DNA of 64,000 nucleotides from Scandinavium sp036271055 (GCF_036271055.1 NZ_DATBBJ010000073.1:441618-505617); one strand, 5' to 3'; positions 1 to 8,806 are shown, counted from the stretch's first letter. Numbers and translations are program-made. The notes: generated from the letters alone by a model not told the origin.

Positions 1-965
1 AAAGAGGCGATATGCCGTGTGACATCATCCAGCTCCTCTGTCTGCTTTTGCGCTTGTTGCGATAGTTCTTTGTTACTCTGCGCCAGCCGCGTGATGTTGC
101 CAGTAATCGATCCGGTCGCCTCACTGACCTGCGTCACCAGCAACTGCAGCCCTCTTTGCATTCCACTCAAACTGGTACTTATCTGTGCCACCTCACGATT
201 GAAACGTGATACATCCGGCAACGGCTGCGAAAGGTCACCCTCAGCCAGCATTTTGATATGCGCAATTAAACGACGCAGCGGCACAATCACCCACTTCGCC
301 ATTCCACGCCAGACCAGCAGCGCAACGATTAACAGCACCGCAGGTGCCAGCATAAACAGATGTTGCAGCCCGGACAAATTGGTCATTAACGACTGACGCC
401 CTTGTTCGGCACGTTGCTCACTGGCGGCCTGAAAACGCGCATAGTTATCGTTGAAATCACTCTGAAATACCTGCACTGGCACCGCAAAAAAGGCATCAAT
501 GGATTGCGTCTTTTGCAGGCCATTGAGTTGCTCTTCAATCGCACCGTAAAACTGCTGGTAGCTGTTGATCAGCGCGTCATCTTTCTGTGGGGCCATCGCC
601 AGCCACGCCTTCCAGGCTTTTTGCGATTGTGTCAGCGTGGCGCGTGCGTCCTGTAACAAACCGTCTGAACTGCCGACAGAACCCGTTTCTTTATCCTGCA
701 TAAAATAAACGCCCGCGCGGTTGAGCAGATCGCTTGCCGCCAATAATGACACCCGCGCCTGATCGACCTTGAGTTGTTGGAGATGCGTACGCTGATTATG
801 TTGCTCACTGAGACGAGCGTTGTGCAAAGACCAGGAAAGTAAAAATGAGGACGCAATTTGTACTGCGCAGAACAGTCCGATGATGAAGAAAATACCGGCC
901 AGTAACCCAAACTGCTGAGGGAAAAAGCGACGTGTAAAACGGCGGGAAATTTGCATTAAGTTCAT
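1..965 (-). CDS. Methyl-accepting chemotaxis protein (3' end outside window)
   Basis: The reverse strand reads open from an ATG at 965 to the window edge without a stop, giving the first 321 residues of a chemoreceptor. A short basic cytoplasmic start is followed by a transmembrane segment (about residues 19-42), a periplasmic helical sensor domain of Tar/Tsr size containing the DLLNRAGVYF motif typical of that family, a second hydrophobic segment (roughly 190-210), and a HAMP-like region with MAKWVIVPLRRLIAHI, followed by the start of a coiled-coil signalling arm. The methylation helices and CheA/CheW contact tip lie outside the window. The ligand cannot be told. It would act in the inner membrane. 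It lies downstream of sad on the same strand, separated by a hairpin, so it is probably its own unit. Confidence 0.85.
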   Translation of the reverse strand, partial: MNLMQISRRFTRRFFPQQFGLLAGIFFIIGLFCAVQIASSFLLSWSLHNARLSEQHNQRTHLQQLKVDQARVSLLAASDLLNRAGVYFMQDKETGSVGSSDGLLQDARATLTQSQKAWKAWLAMAPQKDDALINSYQQFYGAIEEQLNGLQKTQSIDAFFAVPVQVFQSDFNDNYARFQAASEQRAEQGRQSLMTNLSGLQHLFMLAPAVLLIVALLVWRGMAKWVIVPLRRLIAHIKMLAEGDLSQPLPDVSRFNREVAQISTSLSGMQRGLQLLVTQVSEATGSITGNITRLAQSNKELSQQAQKQTEELDDVTRHIAS

Positions 966-1036
966 AATAGTCATCTGTAACAACACGTTAGCCGCGAGTG
1001 TACGGAATGAAAATGACAAACCCATGACAAAACATT

Positions 1037-1061
1037 GCCCGGCAAACATTCGCCGCCGGGC
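1037..1061 (-). terminator. Hairpin between sad and the chemoreceptor gene
   Basis: A 7-bp GC-only stem (GCCCGGC at 1037-1043, GCCGGGC at 1055-1061) lies just after the sad stop codon on the minus strand. There is no clear U tract, so this may be a weak terminator or a REP-like element. Confidence 0.3.
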
Positions 1062-1073
1062 ATGCGTTAAAAC

Positions 1074-2459
1074 TTAATGACGATCCTTCCATACGGTCTG
1101 CACATTACAAAACTCATGCAAGCCGAAATGGGACAGTTCACGACCGAAGCCGCTTTTCTTCACGCCACCAAAGGCTACACGAGCATCGGAGGCGCTGTAG
1201 CCATTAATGAACACGCCGCCGCACTCCAATTCGTCGGCAAAGCGCTGCGCCTGTTTTTCGTCTGCGGTATAGACCGTTGCAGACAAACCGAAATCGCTGT
1301 CGTTCGCCAGGGCAAGGGCATGATCCGCATCACGAGCAACGGTAATCGCCGCCACCGGGCCAAACATCTCCTGACGAAACGCGGTCATTTTCGGTGTCAC
1401 GTTACTGAGTACGGTTGCAGCGTAATAGTTACCTTTGCCGGAAATTTTCTCGCCGCCGAGCAACAGGGTCGCGCCCTCTTCCAGCGTCGCGGTCACCTGG
1501 TCGTGCAATTCATCACGCAGATCGTAACGCGCCATTGGGCCTAAATAGTTTTGCTCATCTTGCGGATTACCCATTTTCAGTTTGGCGGTCGCCGCCACAA
1601 ACTTCTCGGTAAACGCATCAGCAATGCCCGCTTCCACGATGAAACGTTTTGCTGCCGCACACACCTGCCCGGTATTCTGATAACGCCCGATCACCGCCGC
1701 TTTTACCGCTTCATCAATATCGCCATCATTGAGGACGATAAACGGATCAGAACCGCCAAGCTCTAGTACGCATTTTTTTAGCGCCGCACCGGCCTGTGCG
1801 CCAATCGCTTTCCCGGCGCGCATACTGCCCGTCAGCGTCACTGCGGCAATACGCGGGTCATTGATCATCTGTGAAACCCCGTCATTGGTGGCATTTACCC
1901 AGCCAAACACGCCAGCAGGGATCCCCGCTTCGGTAAAGATGTCGCCAATCAGTTTCGCGCTGCCCATCACGTTCGGGGCATGTTTCAGTAGATAGCTATT
2001 ACCCGCCAGCAAAATGGGCACCGCGCCGCGCATCACCTGCCACAGGGGGAAATTCCATGGCATTACGGCCATGATTGGCCCCAAAGGACGATACTCGATA
2101 ACCGCTTTATTGTTTTCAACCTGAGTCGCTTCGGGGCCGAGCATCGCCGGGCCGTGTTCTGCATACCAGTCACACAGGTTCGCTGACTTGGCGACTTCAC
2201 CACGAGCCTGCGCAATCGGTTTACCAATTTCGCGACTGATCATCAACGCCATCTCTTCGCCGTGCTGGCGCAATACTGCGCCCACTTTACGCAGCGCATC
2301 AGCGCGCTTGGCAACTGTTGTGCGCTTCCACAGGCGATATCCTTCATCTGCCAGGGCAACGGCCTGATTCACTTCTTCGCTTGTGGCCCAGGCCAGCGTC
2401 GAGAGGGTTTCGCCCGTTGCCGGGTCAAGGGAAATGGCGTGAGTTGTAGGTGATGTCAT
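1074..2459 (-). CDS. sad: NAD(P)-dependent succinate semialdehyde dehydrogenase Sad
   Basis: The 461-residue protein has the length and sequence of E. coli Sad (YneI), which oxidises succinate semialdehyde to succinate in putrescine, arginine and GABA breakdown in the cytoplasm. The aldehyde dehydrogenase landmarks are in place: PWNFPLW in the NAD-binding half, the general-base glutamate in LELGGSDPF (about residue 233), the catalytic cysteine in QNTGQVCAAA (about 267), and the C-terminal FGGVKKSGFGRE motif. It is divergent from ptrR across a gap of about 106 bp, the arrangement known from E. coli where PtrR controls sad. Confidence 0.96.
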   Translation of the reverse strand: MTSPTTHAISLDPATGETLSTLAWATSEEVNQAVALADEGYRLWKRTTVAKRADALRKVGAVLRQHGEEMALMISREIGKPIAQARGEVAKSANLCDWYAEHGPAMLGPEATQVENNKAVIEYRPLGPIMAVMPWNFPLWQVMRGAVPILLAGNSYLLKHAPNVMGSAKLIGDIFTEAGIPAGVFGWVNATNDGVSQMINDPRIAAVTLTGSMRAGKAIGAQAGAALKKCVLELGGSDPFIVLNDGDIDEAVKAAVIGRYQNTGQVCAAAKRFIVEAGIADAFTEKFVAATAKLKMGNPQDEQNYLGPMARYDLRDELHDQVTATLEEGATLLLGGEKISGKGNYYAATVLSNVTPKMTAFRQEMFGPVAAITVARDADHALALANDSDFGLSATVYTADEKQAQRFADELECGGVFINGYSASDARVAFGGVKKSGFGRELSHFGLHEFCNVQTVWKDRH

Positions 2460-2565
2460 GATTTTTGTCTCTCTGTTTACTGAGGCTGTTGCCTAATACT
2501 GGACCACTCTGCTATTTATGGATAATGAATAATATTGACCACTCTATTCACGATACGAGAACGTT

Positions 2566-3444
2566 ATGGACCTGACTCAACTTGAGATGTTCAACGCCGT
2601 CGCCCTGACCGGCAGCATTACCCAGGCCGCGCAAAAAGTGCATCGTGTGCCGTCTAACCTCACCACTCGCATTCGCCAACTGGAAGCGGATTTGGGCGTC
2701 GAGTTGTTCATTCGCGAAAATCAGCGCCTGCGGTTATCCCCGGCCGGACACAGTTTCCTGCGCTACAGCCAGCAGATCTTAGCCCTCGTCGATGAAGCGA
2801 GAATGGTGGTCGCAGGCGATGAGCCGCAGGGCTTGTTCTCGTTAGGGTCACTCGAAAGCACCGCTGCGGTGCGCATTCCCCCGACACTGGCACTCTATAA
2901 CCAGCGGTATCCGAAGATTCAGTTCGATCTGGCGACCGGGCCGTCAGGCACCATGATTGATGGCGTGACCGAAGGCCGACTCAGCGCGGCGTTCGTCGAT
3001 GGGCCAGTCATGCATCCGGGCCTGGAAGGCGTGCCGGTGTATCAGGAAGAGATGATGATTGTGACGCCGAAGGGGCATGCGCCCGTTAAACGAGCCAGTG
3101 ACGTAAACGGCACCAGTATTTATGCGTTTCGCGCCAACTGTTCCTACCGCAGACATTTCGAAAGCTGGTTCCACGCTGACCGCGCCACGCCGGGCCGCAT
3201 TCACGAAATGGAGTCTTACCACGGAATGCTGGCGTGTGTGATTGCCGGGGCGGGCCTGGCGATGATCCCGCGCAGCATGTTAGAAAGTATGCCCGGTCAT
3301 CACCAGGTGGATGCCTGGCCGTTGGCTGAGAAATGGCGCTGGCTGACGACTTGGCTGGTGTGGCGGCGCGGTGGGATGACCCGCCAACTCGAAGCGTTCA
3401 TCTCTTTACTCGATGAAAGCCCGCAGCCGACCGCCGTTTCTTAA
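2566..3444 (+). CDS. ptrR: LysR-family regulator PtrR (YneJ), putrescine-related
   Basis: A 292-residue LysR-type regulator with the winged HTH at residues 2-60 (MDLTQLEMFNAVALTGSITQ at the start, then PSNLTTRIRQLE as recognition region) and a C-terminal co-inducer domain. It matches E. coli YneJ, renamed PtrR, which regulates the divergent sad gene in putrescine use. Its stop overlaps the stop of the facing PhzF gene by 4 bp. Regulation by putrescine or a metabolite is known for the family member in E. coli; nothing in this sequence shows the ligand directly. Confidence 0.9.
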   Translation: MDLTQLEMFNAVALTGSITQAAQKVHRVPSNLTTRIRQLEADLGVELFIRENQRLRLSPAGHSFLRYSQQILALVDEARMVVAGDEPQGLFSLGSLESTAAVRIPPTLALYNQRYPKIQFDLATGPSGTMIDGVTEGRLSAAFVDGPVMHPGLEGVPVYQEEMMIVTPKGHAPVKRASDVNGTSIYAFRANCSYRRHFESWFHADRATPGRIHEMESYHGMLACVIAGAGLAMIPRSMLESMPGHHQVDAWPLAEKWRWLTTWLVWRRGGMTRQLEAFISLLDESPQPTAVS

Positions 3445-4229
3445 CGCAGCAAGATTTTCCCCTGCATCCAGGTCACCGCTGTGCCACTCATCAGCACACG
3501 GTTTCCCTTACGTTCGCAGCGCATATCCCCGCCGCGCGCCGATACCTGGCGCGCCAGCATCTGCGTTTTGCCGAGTTTTTCACTCCAGTAAGGAATAAGC
3601 ATGGTGTGCGCCGAACCGGTCACCGGATCTTCCCACACCGCTTCGCCTGGCGAGAAAAAGCGACTGATAAAGTCGTACTCACCCGTTCCTTTCGCGGTAA
3701 TGGTCACCTTGTGTTCTATCGGTGTCATCGCGGCGATATTCGGTTTGATGGCTTCAACCGCTTCGCGGCTTTCCAGCTCAATCAGCCACGCACGACCTTT
3801 GCGGGCGGCAACATAGGTTTTGATACCGAGCGCCGCCAACATTTCTGCAGGCGGTGTCTGTTCGGTGGTTGGCCCGGCAGGGAAATCCAGCGTGAGCCAT
3901 TCACCTTCACGGCTCACCGTCAGCCTGCCAGACGCCGTATCAAAATGAATACGCGCGTCCGGATAATCGAGATGGTTGAAAATGACATGCGCAGTGGCAA
4001 GCGTCGCGTGACCACAAAGATTGACCTCGTTACGCGTGGTAAACCAGCGCAGTTCAAAGCCCCCTTTCGCCGGAATAAAGAACGCCGTTTCAGATTGATT
4101 ATGCTGCTGCGCCATTTGCAGCAACTGCTCGTCAGGCAACCATTGTTCAAGCGCGCAGACCGCCGCAGGATTCCCGGCAAAATTCCGGTCGCTAAAGGCA
4201 TCTACCAACCAGACAGGCACGGTTTGCAT
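3441..4229 (-). CDS. PhzF-family isomerase, paralogue 1
   Basis: A 262-residue protein of the PhzF/diaminopimelate-epimerase-like fold. The catalytic-glutamate motif NQSETAFF is at about residues 44-51, the second-lobe glycine/His motif NLCGHATLATAHV follows, and DPVTGSAH marks the C-terminal lobe. PhzF itself isomerises dihydro-3-hydroxyanthranilate, but most enterobacterial members (YddE type) have no proven substrate. It follows the second PhzF gene with a 1-base stop/start overlap (TTAAT on the plus strand), so the two are surely translated from one mRNA and arose by tandem duplication. Confidence 0.85.
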   Translation of the reverse strand: MQTVPVWLVDAFSDRNFAGNPAAVCALEQWLPDEQLLQMAQQHNQSETAFFIPAKGGFELRWFTTRNEVNLCGHATLATAHVIFNHLDYPDARIHFDTASGRLTVSREGEWLTLDFPAGPTTEQTPPAEMLAALGIKTYVAARKGRAWLIELESREAVEAIKPNIAAMTPIEHKVTITAKGTGEYDFISRFFSPGEAVWEDPVTGSAHTMLIPYWSEKLGKTQMLARQVSARGGDMRCERKGNRVLMSGTAVTWMQGKILLR

Positions 4230-5029
4230 TAAAAATCTCCTTCGCGCAGATAAACGTTACCGATGATATACGTCGTCGCCTGACCGCTGATTAACACGCG
4301 ATCGCCCTGCCATTCACAGCGTAAATCACCGCCGCGGGTGGAAACCTGACGCGCCTGCATCTGCGTTTTATTCAATTTTTCACCCCAATAAGGGATAAGC
4401 ATGCTGTGGGCCGATCCGGTAACCGGGTCTTCTGCGACGGATTCGCCAGGGCAGAAAAAACGGCTGACAAAATCATGTTTATCGCCAGGTGCCGTGACGC
4501 AAACCATCTTGCCGAGTGGTAACAGCGCGTGGATGTCAGGCGTGAGCGCTTCTAGCTGTTGCTGACTTTTCAGCACCACCAGGTAATCACGTGCGACGCG
4601 CACCTCTTCATATTCCGTTATGCCAAGGCTTTCCAGTAAAAGCGCCGGAGGCTGTGTCGGTTCAGATTTCCACGCCGGGAAGTTTAGCGTCAGCCAGTCA
4701 CCGTTGCGGGTCACCGTCAGTTCACCGACGAAACGCGTCGAAAAGCGAATTTCTGTATGCGGATAATCGAGGAATTCAAAAATGACATGAGCGCTGGCAA
4801 GAGTGGCATGACCACAGAGATTGATTTCGCCCTGTGTCGTAAACCAACGCAGCTCAAAGCCGCCGTCAGTACGCACGAAAAACGCGGTTTCTGACTGGTT
4901 GTGTTCCTGCGCCATTTTCAGCAGCGTGGCATCCGGTAACCATTCGATCAGCGGACAAACTGCCGCCGCATTGCCGCCGAACGTGCGGTCGCTGAAGGCA
5001 TCGACCATGTAAAACGGAATTTCCTGCAT
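4229..5029 (-). CDS. PhzF-family isomerase, paralogue 2
   Basis: A 266-residue PhzF-family protein, first gene of the two-gene operon. It shares the whole motif set with its downstream paralogue: NQSETAFF with the catalytic glutamate, NLCGHATLASAHV, and DPVTGSAHSMLIPYWGEKL near the C-terminus. The start ATG at 5029 is preceded by a purine-rich AAGGATACCGCG. The active site appears intact in both copies while surface loops differ, which suggests two related substrates or a heteromeric enzyme; that is inference. The substrate is unknown. Confidence 0.85.
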   Translation of the reverse strand: MQEIPFYMVDAFSDRTFGGNAAAVCPLIEWLPDATLLKMAQEHNQSETAFFVRTDGGFELRWFTTQGEINLCGHATLASAHVIFEFLDYPHTEIRFSTRFVGELTVTRNGDWLTLNFPAWKSEPTQPPALLLESLGITEYEEVRVARDYLVVLKSQQQLEALTPDIHALLPLGKMVCVTAPGDKHDFVSRFFCPGESVAEDPVTGSAHSMLIPYWGEKLNKTQMQARQVSTRGGDLRCEWQGDRVLISGQATTYIIGNVYLREGDF

Positions 5030-5223
5030 CGCGGTATCCTTTAGTTTTTATAACGACTTAGCAACAGTAATACCGTTTCTAAGGGAAAATTACGAGCACC
5101 CTTCCAGTTTATGACACCGCTTTTTTCTTTCTCCGTTCAGCAGAGTAGGATTGGACGTAAACAGATAAACATATATGTTGCTTTTTATTCCATAGGTGTT
5201 AGCATTTCTGCCAGGGAAATGCG

Positions 5224-5325
5224 GTGAAGTATTCAGAGTTTAAACGCTGGTTGTTACGTCATGGCGCAAAAGAAATGCCCGAGCCGCTCCGCCGCGTGAT
5301 CCTCAAAGATCTGGAATTGAACTGA
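5224..5325 (+). pseudogene. hicA: Remnant of HicA toxin with internal in-frame deletion
   Basis: A GTG-started frame encodes 33 residues. Its first 13 or so (MKYSEFKRWLLRH) match the N-terminus of HicA mRNA interferases, and its end (GAKEMPEPLRRVILKDLELN) matches the HicA C-terminus. The 24 or so residues normally between them, including the conserved G-x-H-x-K catalytic histidine strand, are missing without loss of frame. The product cannot fold as the double-stranded-RNA-binding-like toxin. It lies directly upstream of an intact hicB with 20 bp between, the standard hicA-hicB order. This is a disarmed toxin gene; comparison with the normal length of about 58 residues is from family knowledge. 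Confidence 0.75.
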
Positions 5326-5345
5326 CACAGCAGGAGTCACGACTT

Positions 5346-5774
5346 ATGTACATCTACCCTGTATCACTGACTCACGATGAGGTCACCAACAGCTGGATGG
5401 CTGCTTGTCGTGACCTGCCGTTAATGCATTCCGTCGGCGACAGCATTGAAAACGCGCTGTATGAAGCCGCTTTTGGGCTGGTGACTGCTATTGCGATTGA
5501 AGTGGACGAACGCCGCCCGATCCCAACTGGAAGCGCCGCACAGAAAGGCGAATACACCGTTAGCGTGCCGGTGCTGGTCGCGATGAAAGCTGCACTGCAT
5601 AACGCGATGATAGAAACTGGCACTCGTAAGGCCGAACTTGCCAGAAAGCTGGAGCAAAAGCCGCCGCAGATCGACAGACTGTTAGACGTCGAGCACTCCT
5701 CGCGCATCGAAACCGTCGAGCTGGCGTTGCACAAACTGAACCGCAGCGTTCGCCTCACCATCACCGCGTCATAA
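5346..5774 (+). CDS. hicB: HicB-family antitoxin
   Basis: A 142-residue HicB protein, full length for the E. coli type (about 138-145). The N-terminal partial RNase-H-like domain shows YPVSLTHDE and DLPLMHSVGDSIENAL (residues 4-40) and the C-terminal part (about 80-135) is a helix-turn-helix with RKAELARKLEQKPPQIDRLL, used to autoregulate the hicAB promoter. The partner toxin just upstream is reduced to 33 residues, so this is now an orphan antitoxin or DNA-binding protein. It may still bind other HicA toxins; this is inference. Confidence 0.88.
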   Translation: MYIYPVSLTHDEVTNSWMAACRDLPLMHSVGDSIENALYEAAFGLVTAIAIEVDERRPIPTGSAAQKGEYTVSVPVLVAMKAALHNAMIETGTRKAELARKLEQKPPQIDRLLDVEHSSRIETVELALHKLNRSVRLTITAS

Positions 5775-5876
5775 CATTCTGAGATGCGATCTTGATCACA
5801 AAACGGTTGTGTTTTGCACAACGATGGTTTTAAGATCGCCCTCTCTTCATTCCCGTCATCCATCCAGAAAACTGCC

Positions 5877-7073
5877 ATGACAACAAACACGGTTTCACGC
5901 AAGGTCGCGTGGCTGCGAGTGGTCACCCTTGCCATTGCTGCCTTTATCTTTAACACCACGGAATTTGTGCCGGTGGGGTTATTGTCTGACATCGCCCACA
6001 GCTTCTCGATGGAGACCGCGCAGGTCGGGATTATGCTGACGATCTACGCCTGGGTGGTGGCATTGATGTCGCTGCCGTTTATGTTGCTGACCAGCCAAAT
6101 GGAACGCCGCAAGCTTTTGATTGGCCTGTTTGTGTTGTTCATCGTCAGCCACGTGCTGTCGTTTTTGGCCTGGAATTTCAACGTATTGGTTATAAGCCGT
6201 ATCGGTATCGCGTTTGCCCACGCAGTGTTCTGGTCGATAACCGCGTCGCTGGCCATACGTCTCGCGCCTGCCGGGAAGCGTGCGCAAGCACTGAGTCTGA
6301 TCGCGACCGGCACCGCGCTGGCGATGGTGCTCGGTTTGCCGATTGGTCGCGTTGTCGGTCAGTACTTCGGCTGGCGCACCACCTTCTTTATCATCGGTCT
6401 CGGGGCGCTTATCACCTTAGTGGCGCTGATTAAACTGCTGCCAAAAATACCGAGCGAACATTCCGGCTCGTTGAAAAGCCTGCCGATATTGTTCCGCCGT
6501 CCGGCGCTGATGAGCCTCTATTTGCTCACCGTCGTAGTCGTGACCGCTCATTACACCGCCTACAGTTACATCGAACCGTTCGTGGTAAACGTCGCCGGTT
6601 TCGATGCCAACTTTGCCACCTTCTTGCTGCTGGCACTGGGTGGCGCGGGGATCATCGGTTCAGTCGTGTTCGGGAAACTCGGCAATCGCCATGCGTCGAC
6701 ACTGGTCAGTGGCGCGATTGCCCTGCTGACAATTTGCCTCGGCGTTCTGCTGCTGGCGGCTGAAAGTGAAATTAATCTGACCATCCTGAGCGTTATCTGG
6801 GGTGTGGCGATCATGGTGATTGGCCTGGGAATGCAGGTCAAAGTGCTGGCGATTGCGCCAGATGCTACCGATGTCGCGATGGCGCTGTTTTCCGGCATCT
6901 TTAATTTGGGTATCGGCGCAGGCGCGTTGGTGGGCAATCAGGTCAGTTTGCATTTCTCGATGGCGGATATTGGCTACGTAGGTGCCGTACCCGCTCTCGC
7001 GGCGTTGGTCTGGTCGGTGATTATTTTCCGCCGCTGGCCGGTGGCGCTGGAAGAACCGGTTCAGCAGAGCTAA
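5877..7073 (+). CDS. sotB: Sugar efflux transporter SotB (YdeA), MFS
   Basis: From the ATG at 5877 the protein is 398 residues and begins MTTNTVSRKVAWLRVV exactly as in E. coli SotB; an in-frame ATG at 5814 would add 21 unlike residues and is not favoured. It is a 12-helix major facilitator of the drug:H+ antiporter-1 type, with NTTEFVPVGLL in helix 1 and MERRKLLI in the loop 2-3 region. In E. coli it exports arabinose and other sugars and limits their accumulation. It sits upstream of marC as in E. coli apart from the accessory genes placed between. Confidence 0.93.
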   Translation: MTTNTVSRKVAWLRVVTLAIAAFIFNTTEFVPVGLLSDIAHSFSMETAQVGIMLTIYAWVVALMSLPFMLLTSQMERRKLLIGLFVLFIVSHVLSFLAWNFNVLVISRIGIAFAHAVFWSITASLAIRLAPAGKRAQALSLIATGTALAMVLGLPIGRVVGQYFGWRTTFFIIGLGALITLVALIKLLPKIPSEHSGSLKSLPILFRRPALMSLYLLTVVVVTAHYTAYSYIEPFVVNVAGFDANFATFLLLALGGAGIIGSVVFGKLGNRHASTLVSGAIALLTICLGVLLLAAESEINLTILSVIWGVAIMVIGLGMQVKVLAIAPDATDVAMALFSGIFNLGIGAGALVGNQVSLHFSMADIGYVGAVPALAALVWSVIIFRRWPVALEEPVQQS

Positions 7074-7097
7074 ACCGGCTTTTCTTTTTTTGCCTAC

Positions 7098-7478
7098 TCA
7101 CAGGCCAAATTTTTCTCCCTTGCTGAAGCTCCAGTCTTCAGCCTGGTTGAACTGCAAAGTCACCATCACATCTTCCGGACTGATACCAGCCTTTGCCTTT
7201 AGCCCATCACTCAGCGCACGGTAAAATCGTTGTTTCTGTTCTGAGCTACGCGGCTTTCCGGCTGTGACCTGAAACAGAATAAAACCGGCGCTACGCCCTT
7301 TACTTAGATAATGAGGATTCGCAATACGTCGGTGGTCAGAAAGTTGTTCGAAAATCTGAAATTTATCGTCCGGTGGTACGGCGAATTCCGTGACCAGACA
7401 GTCGTGCAGCAATTCAGATATTATCTCTCGTTCTGCATCTGTGAGATGTTCACCACAAATAACACGTGTTATGGGCAT
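7098..7478 (-). CDS. Tautomerase-superfamily protein
   Basis: From the ATG at 7478 (AGAGGGG ribosome site 8 bases ahead) the protein is 126 residues and begins MPITRV, so the second residue is the proline that, once Met is removed, serves as catalytic base in the 4-oxalocrotonate tautomerase superfamily. The longer frame from 7502 would bury that proline, which decides the start. RSAGFILFQVTAGKPRS and EDVMVTLQFNQAEDWSF fit the MSAD/cis-CaaD-like (Tautomerase_3) branch. The start overlaps the end of the carboxymuconolactone-decarboxylase-like gene by 10 bases, so the two are translationally coupled. Substrate unknown. Confidence 0.8.
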   Translation of the reverse strand: MPITRVICGEHLTDAEREIISELLHDCLVTEFAVPPDDKFQIFEQLSDHRRIANPHYLSKGRSAGFILFQVTAGKPRSSEQKQRFYRALSDGLKAKAGISPEDVMVTLQFNQAEDWSFSKGEKFGL

Positions 7479-7786
7479 GCTTGTTTCCCCTCTTGCTGAC
7501 AACCTAATGCGCTGACCGCGGCCGGCCAGCCCGCGTAAAAAGCCAGATGCGTGAAGGCTTCGGTAATTTCATCATCGCGCAGACCGTTCTGTCGGGCGAA
7601 ATTAAGATGCCAGGGGAGTTGCTGTAAACGTCCAAGGGCTGCGAGTGTCGCAAGTGTAATCAGACTACGATCGCGCGGCGTAAGCTCTGGTCGTTTCCAG
7701 ACATCATCAAACAATACTTGCTGGCTTAACTGCGCCAGCTTAGGTGCACAGAGAGCCAGACTTTCGCGATCGAGGGATGGATTCAT
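7469..7786 (-). CDS. Carboxymuconolactone decarboxylase (CMD) family protein
   Basis: A 105-residue all-helical CMD-family protein. The family signature is seen in RDRSLITLATLAALGRLQQL, LPWHLNFARQNGLRDDEI and EAFTHLAFYAGWPAAVSAL. The paired cysteines of AhpD-type peroxidase partners are absent (a WHLNFA sequence stands at that position), so a redox role is unlikely and it is closer to the gamma-CMD or uncharacterised branch. It is the first gene of a two-gene operon with a tautomerase and is divergent from a LysR regulator, a layout commonly seen for small aromatic or carbonyl detoxification modules. Confidence 0.82.
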   Translation of the reverse strand: MNPSLDRESLALCAPKLAQLSQQVLFDDVWKRPELTPRDRSLITLATLAALGRLQQLPWHLNFARQNGLRDDEITEAFTHLAFYAGWPAAVSALGCQQEGKQACP

Positions 7787-7888
7787 AGGTGTTCTCCTGG
7801 TTGACAGTCACGCCATCCTCACGCAATAGTTGAATCCTGAAAATCAAATTATTCGATGGCAATCATCCCGAAATTCAGGAGTATTCCC

Positions 7889-8764
7889 GTGAAAATCCCG
7901 CCAACGTTGGATCTCGATGCCCTGCGCAGCTTTGTTACAGGGATTGAATCTGGCAGTTTTGCCGCCGCCGCAGAGCGCCTGGCGCGTTCAACCTCCGCAG
8001 TGAGCGCACAGCTCAAAAAACTTGAGTTACAGTGTCACGCAGAACTGGTTTTTAAACAGGGTCGACATCTGCGACTGACGGGCCAGGGCGAAATACTGCT
8101 GAGCTATGCGCGCCGCTTGCTGGCCCTGAACGATGAGGCTCAGCGCGCTATCCGTGGCGAGTTGCTCAAAGGAGAAATCCATATTGGCATGCAGGAAGAT
8201 TTTGCCGAGTCACTGATGCCAGGCATCATGGGCAAATTCAGCCGATCGCACCCGGATTTACGGATGAGTGTTCGCGTCGACCGTAATTTGCCGCTCCTCA
8301 ATGCGCTGGCAGACAATGGCCTCGATATGGCGTTGCTGTGGCAGTCAAACGACCCCTTAGAGAAGGGAGAGTTGCTGACCACTACGCCGTTACAATGGAT
8401 TTATCATCAAGATTTCGCGCTGGAAGCCCTGCTGAAAGCAGGGAAACCTTTGCCATTAATATTATTTGAAAATCCGTGTCTGATGCGCTCCCGCGCAATT
8501 GAATGTCTGGATAATGCAGGTATCCCCTGGCAGATAAACATTGTCAGCCACAGTCTGAGTGGGGTGTGGGCAGCGGTTCAGGCGGGATTGGGATTAACGC
8601 TAAGAACACACTTCGGCAAGCCAGAAAGCTTGCTAAGTGCAGGAAATATTTTGCCTGCTCCTGGCCATATGGGGATCACGTTAGTCCAACATACCCCGGG
8701 AACAGAAAGGAGGAAGACACAGGAAATGTTTGCGGCGTTGATCAAAGAGGCAGTCTGTATATAG
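7889..8764 (+). CDS. LysR-family transcriptional regulator
   Basis: I place the start at GTG 7889, which has AGGAG at 7877-7881 seven bases ahead; an in-frame ATG at 7856 lacks a ribosome site. The resulting 291 residues open with PPTLDLDALRSFVTGIESGS and carry the LysR winged HTH (to about residue 62, with STSAVSAQLKKLE as recognition helix) and a substrate-binding domain. It is divergent from the CMD/tautomerase operon with about 100 bp between, so it most likely controls that operon. The inducer is unknown. Confidence 0.85.
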   Translation: MKIPPTLDLDALRSFVTGIESGSFAAAAERLARSTSAVSAQLKKLELQCHAELVFKQGRHLRLTGQGEILLSYARRLLALNDEAQRAIRGELLKGEIHIGMQEDFAESLMPGIMGKFSRSHPDLRMSVRVDRNLPLLNALADNGLDMALLWQSNDPLEKGELLTTTPLQWIYHQDFALEALLKAGKPLPLILFENPCLMRSRAIECLDNAGIPWQINIVSHSLSGVWAAVQAGLGLTLRTHFGKPESLLSAGNILPAPGHMGITLVQHTPGTERRKTQEMFAALIKEAVCI

Positions 8765-8806
8765 GGTACAGAAGTGAATTCGGGCGACAGAATGCCGCCC
8801 GAGTGA

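Noticed and set aside
5814..5876. Longer start for SotB at ATG 5814
   Set aside because: The extra 21 residues do not resemble the family; the ATG at 5877 gives the exact E. coli N-terminus.
5372..5992. 206-codon open frame antisense to hicB and the sotB start
   Set aside because: It runs through two well-supported genes and has no recognisable domain.
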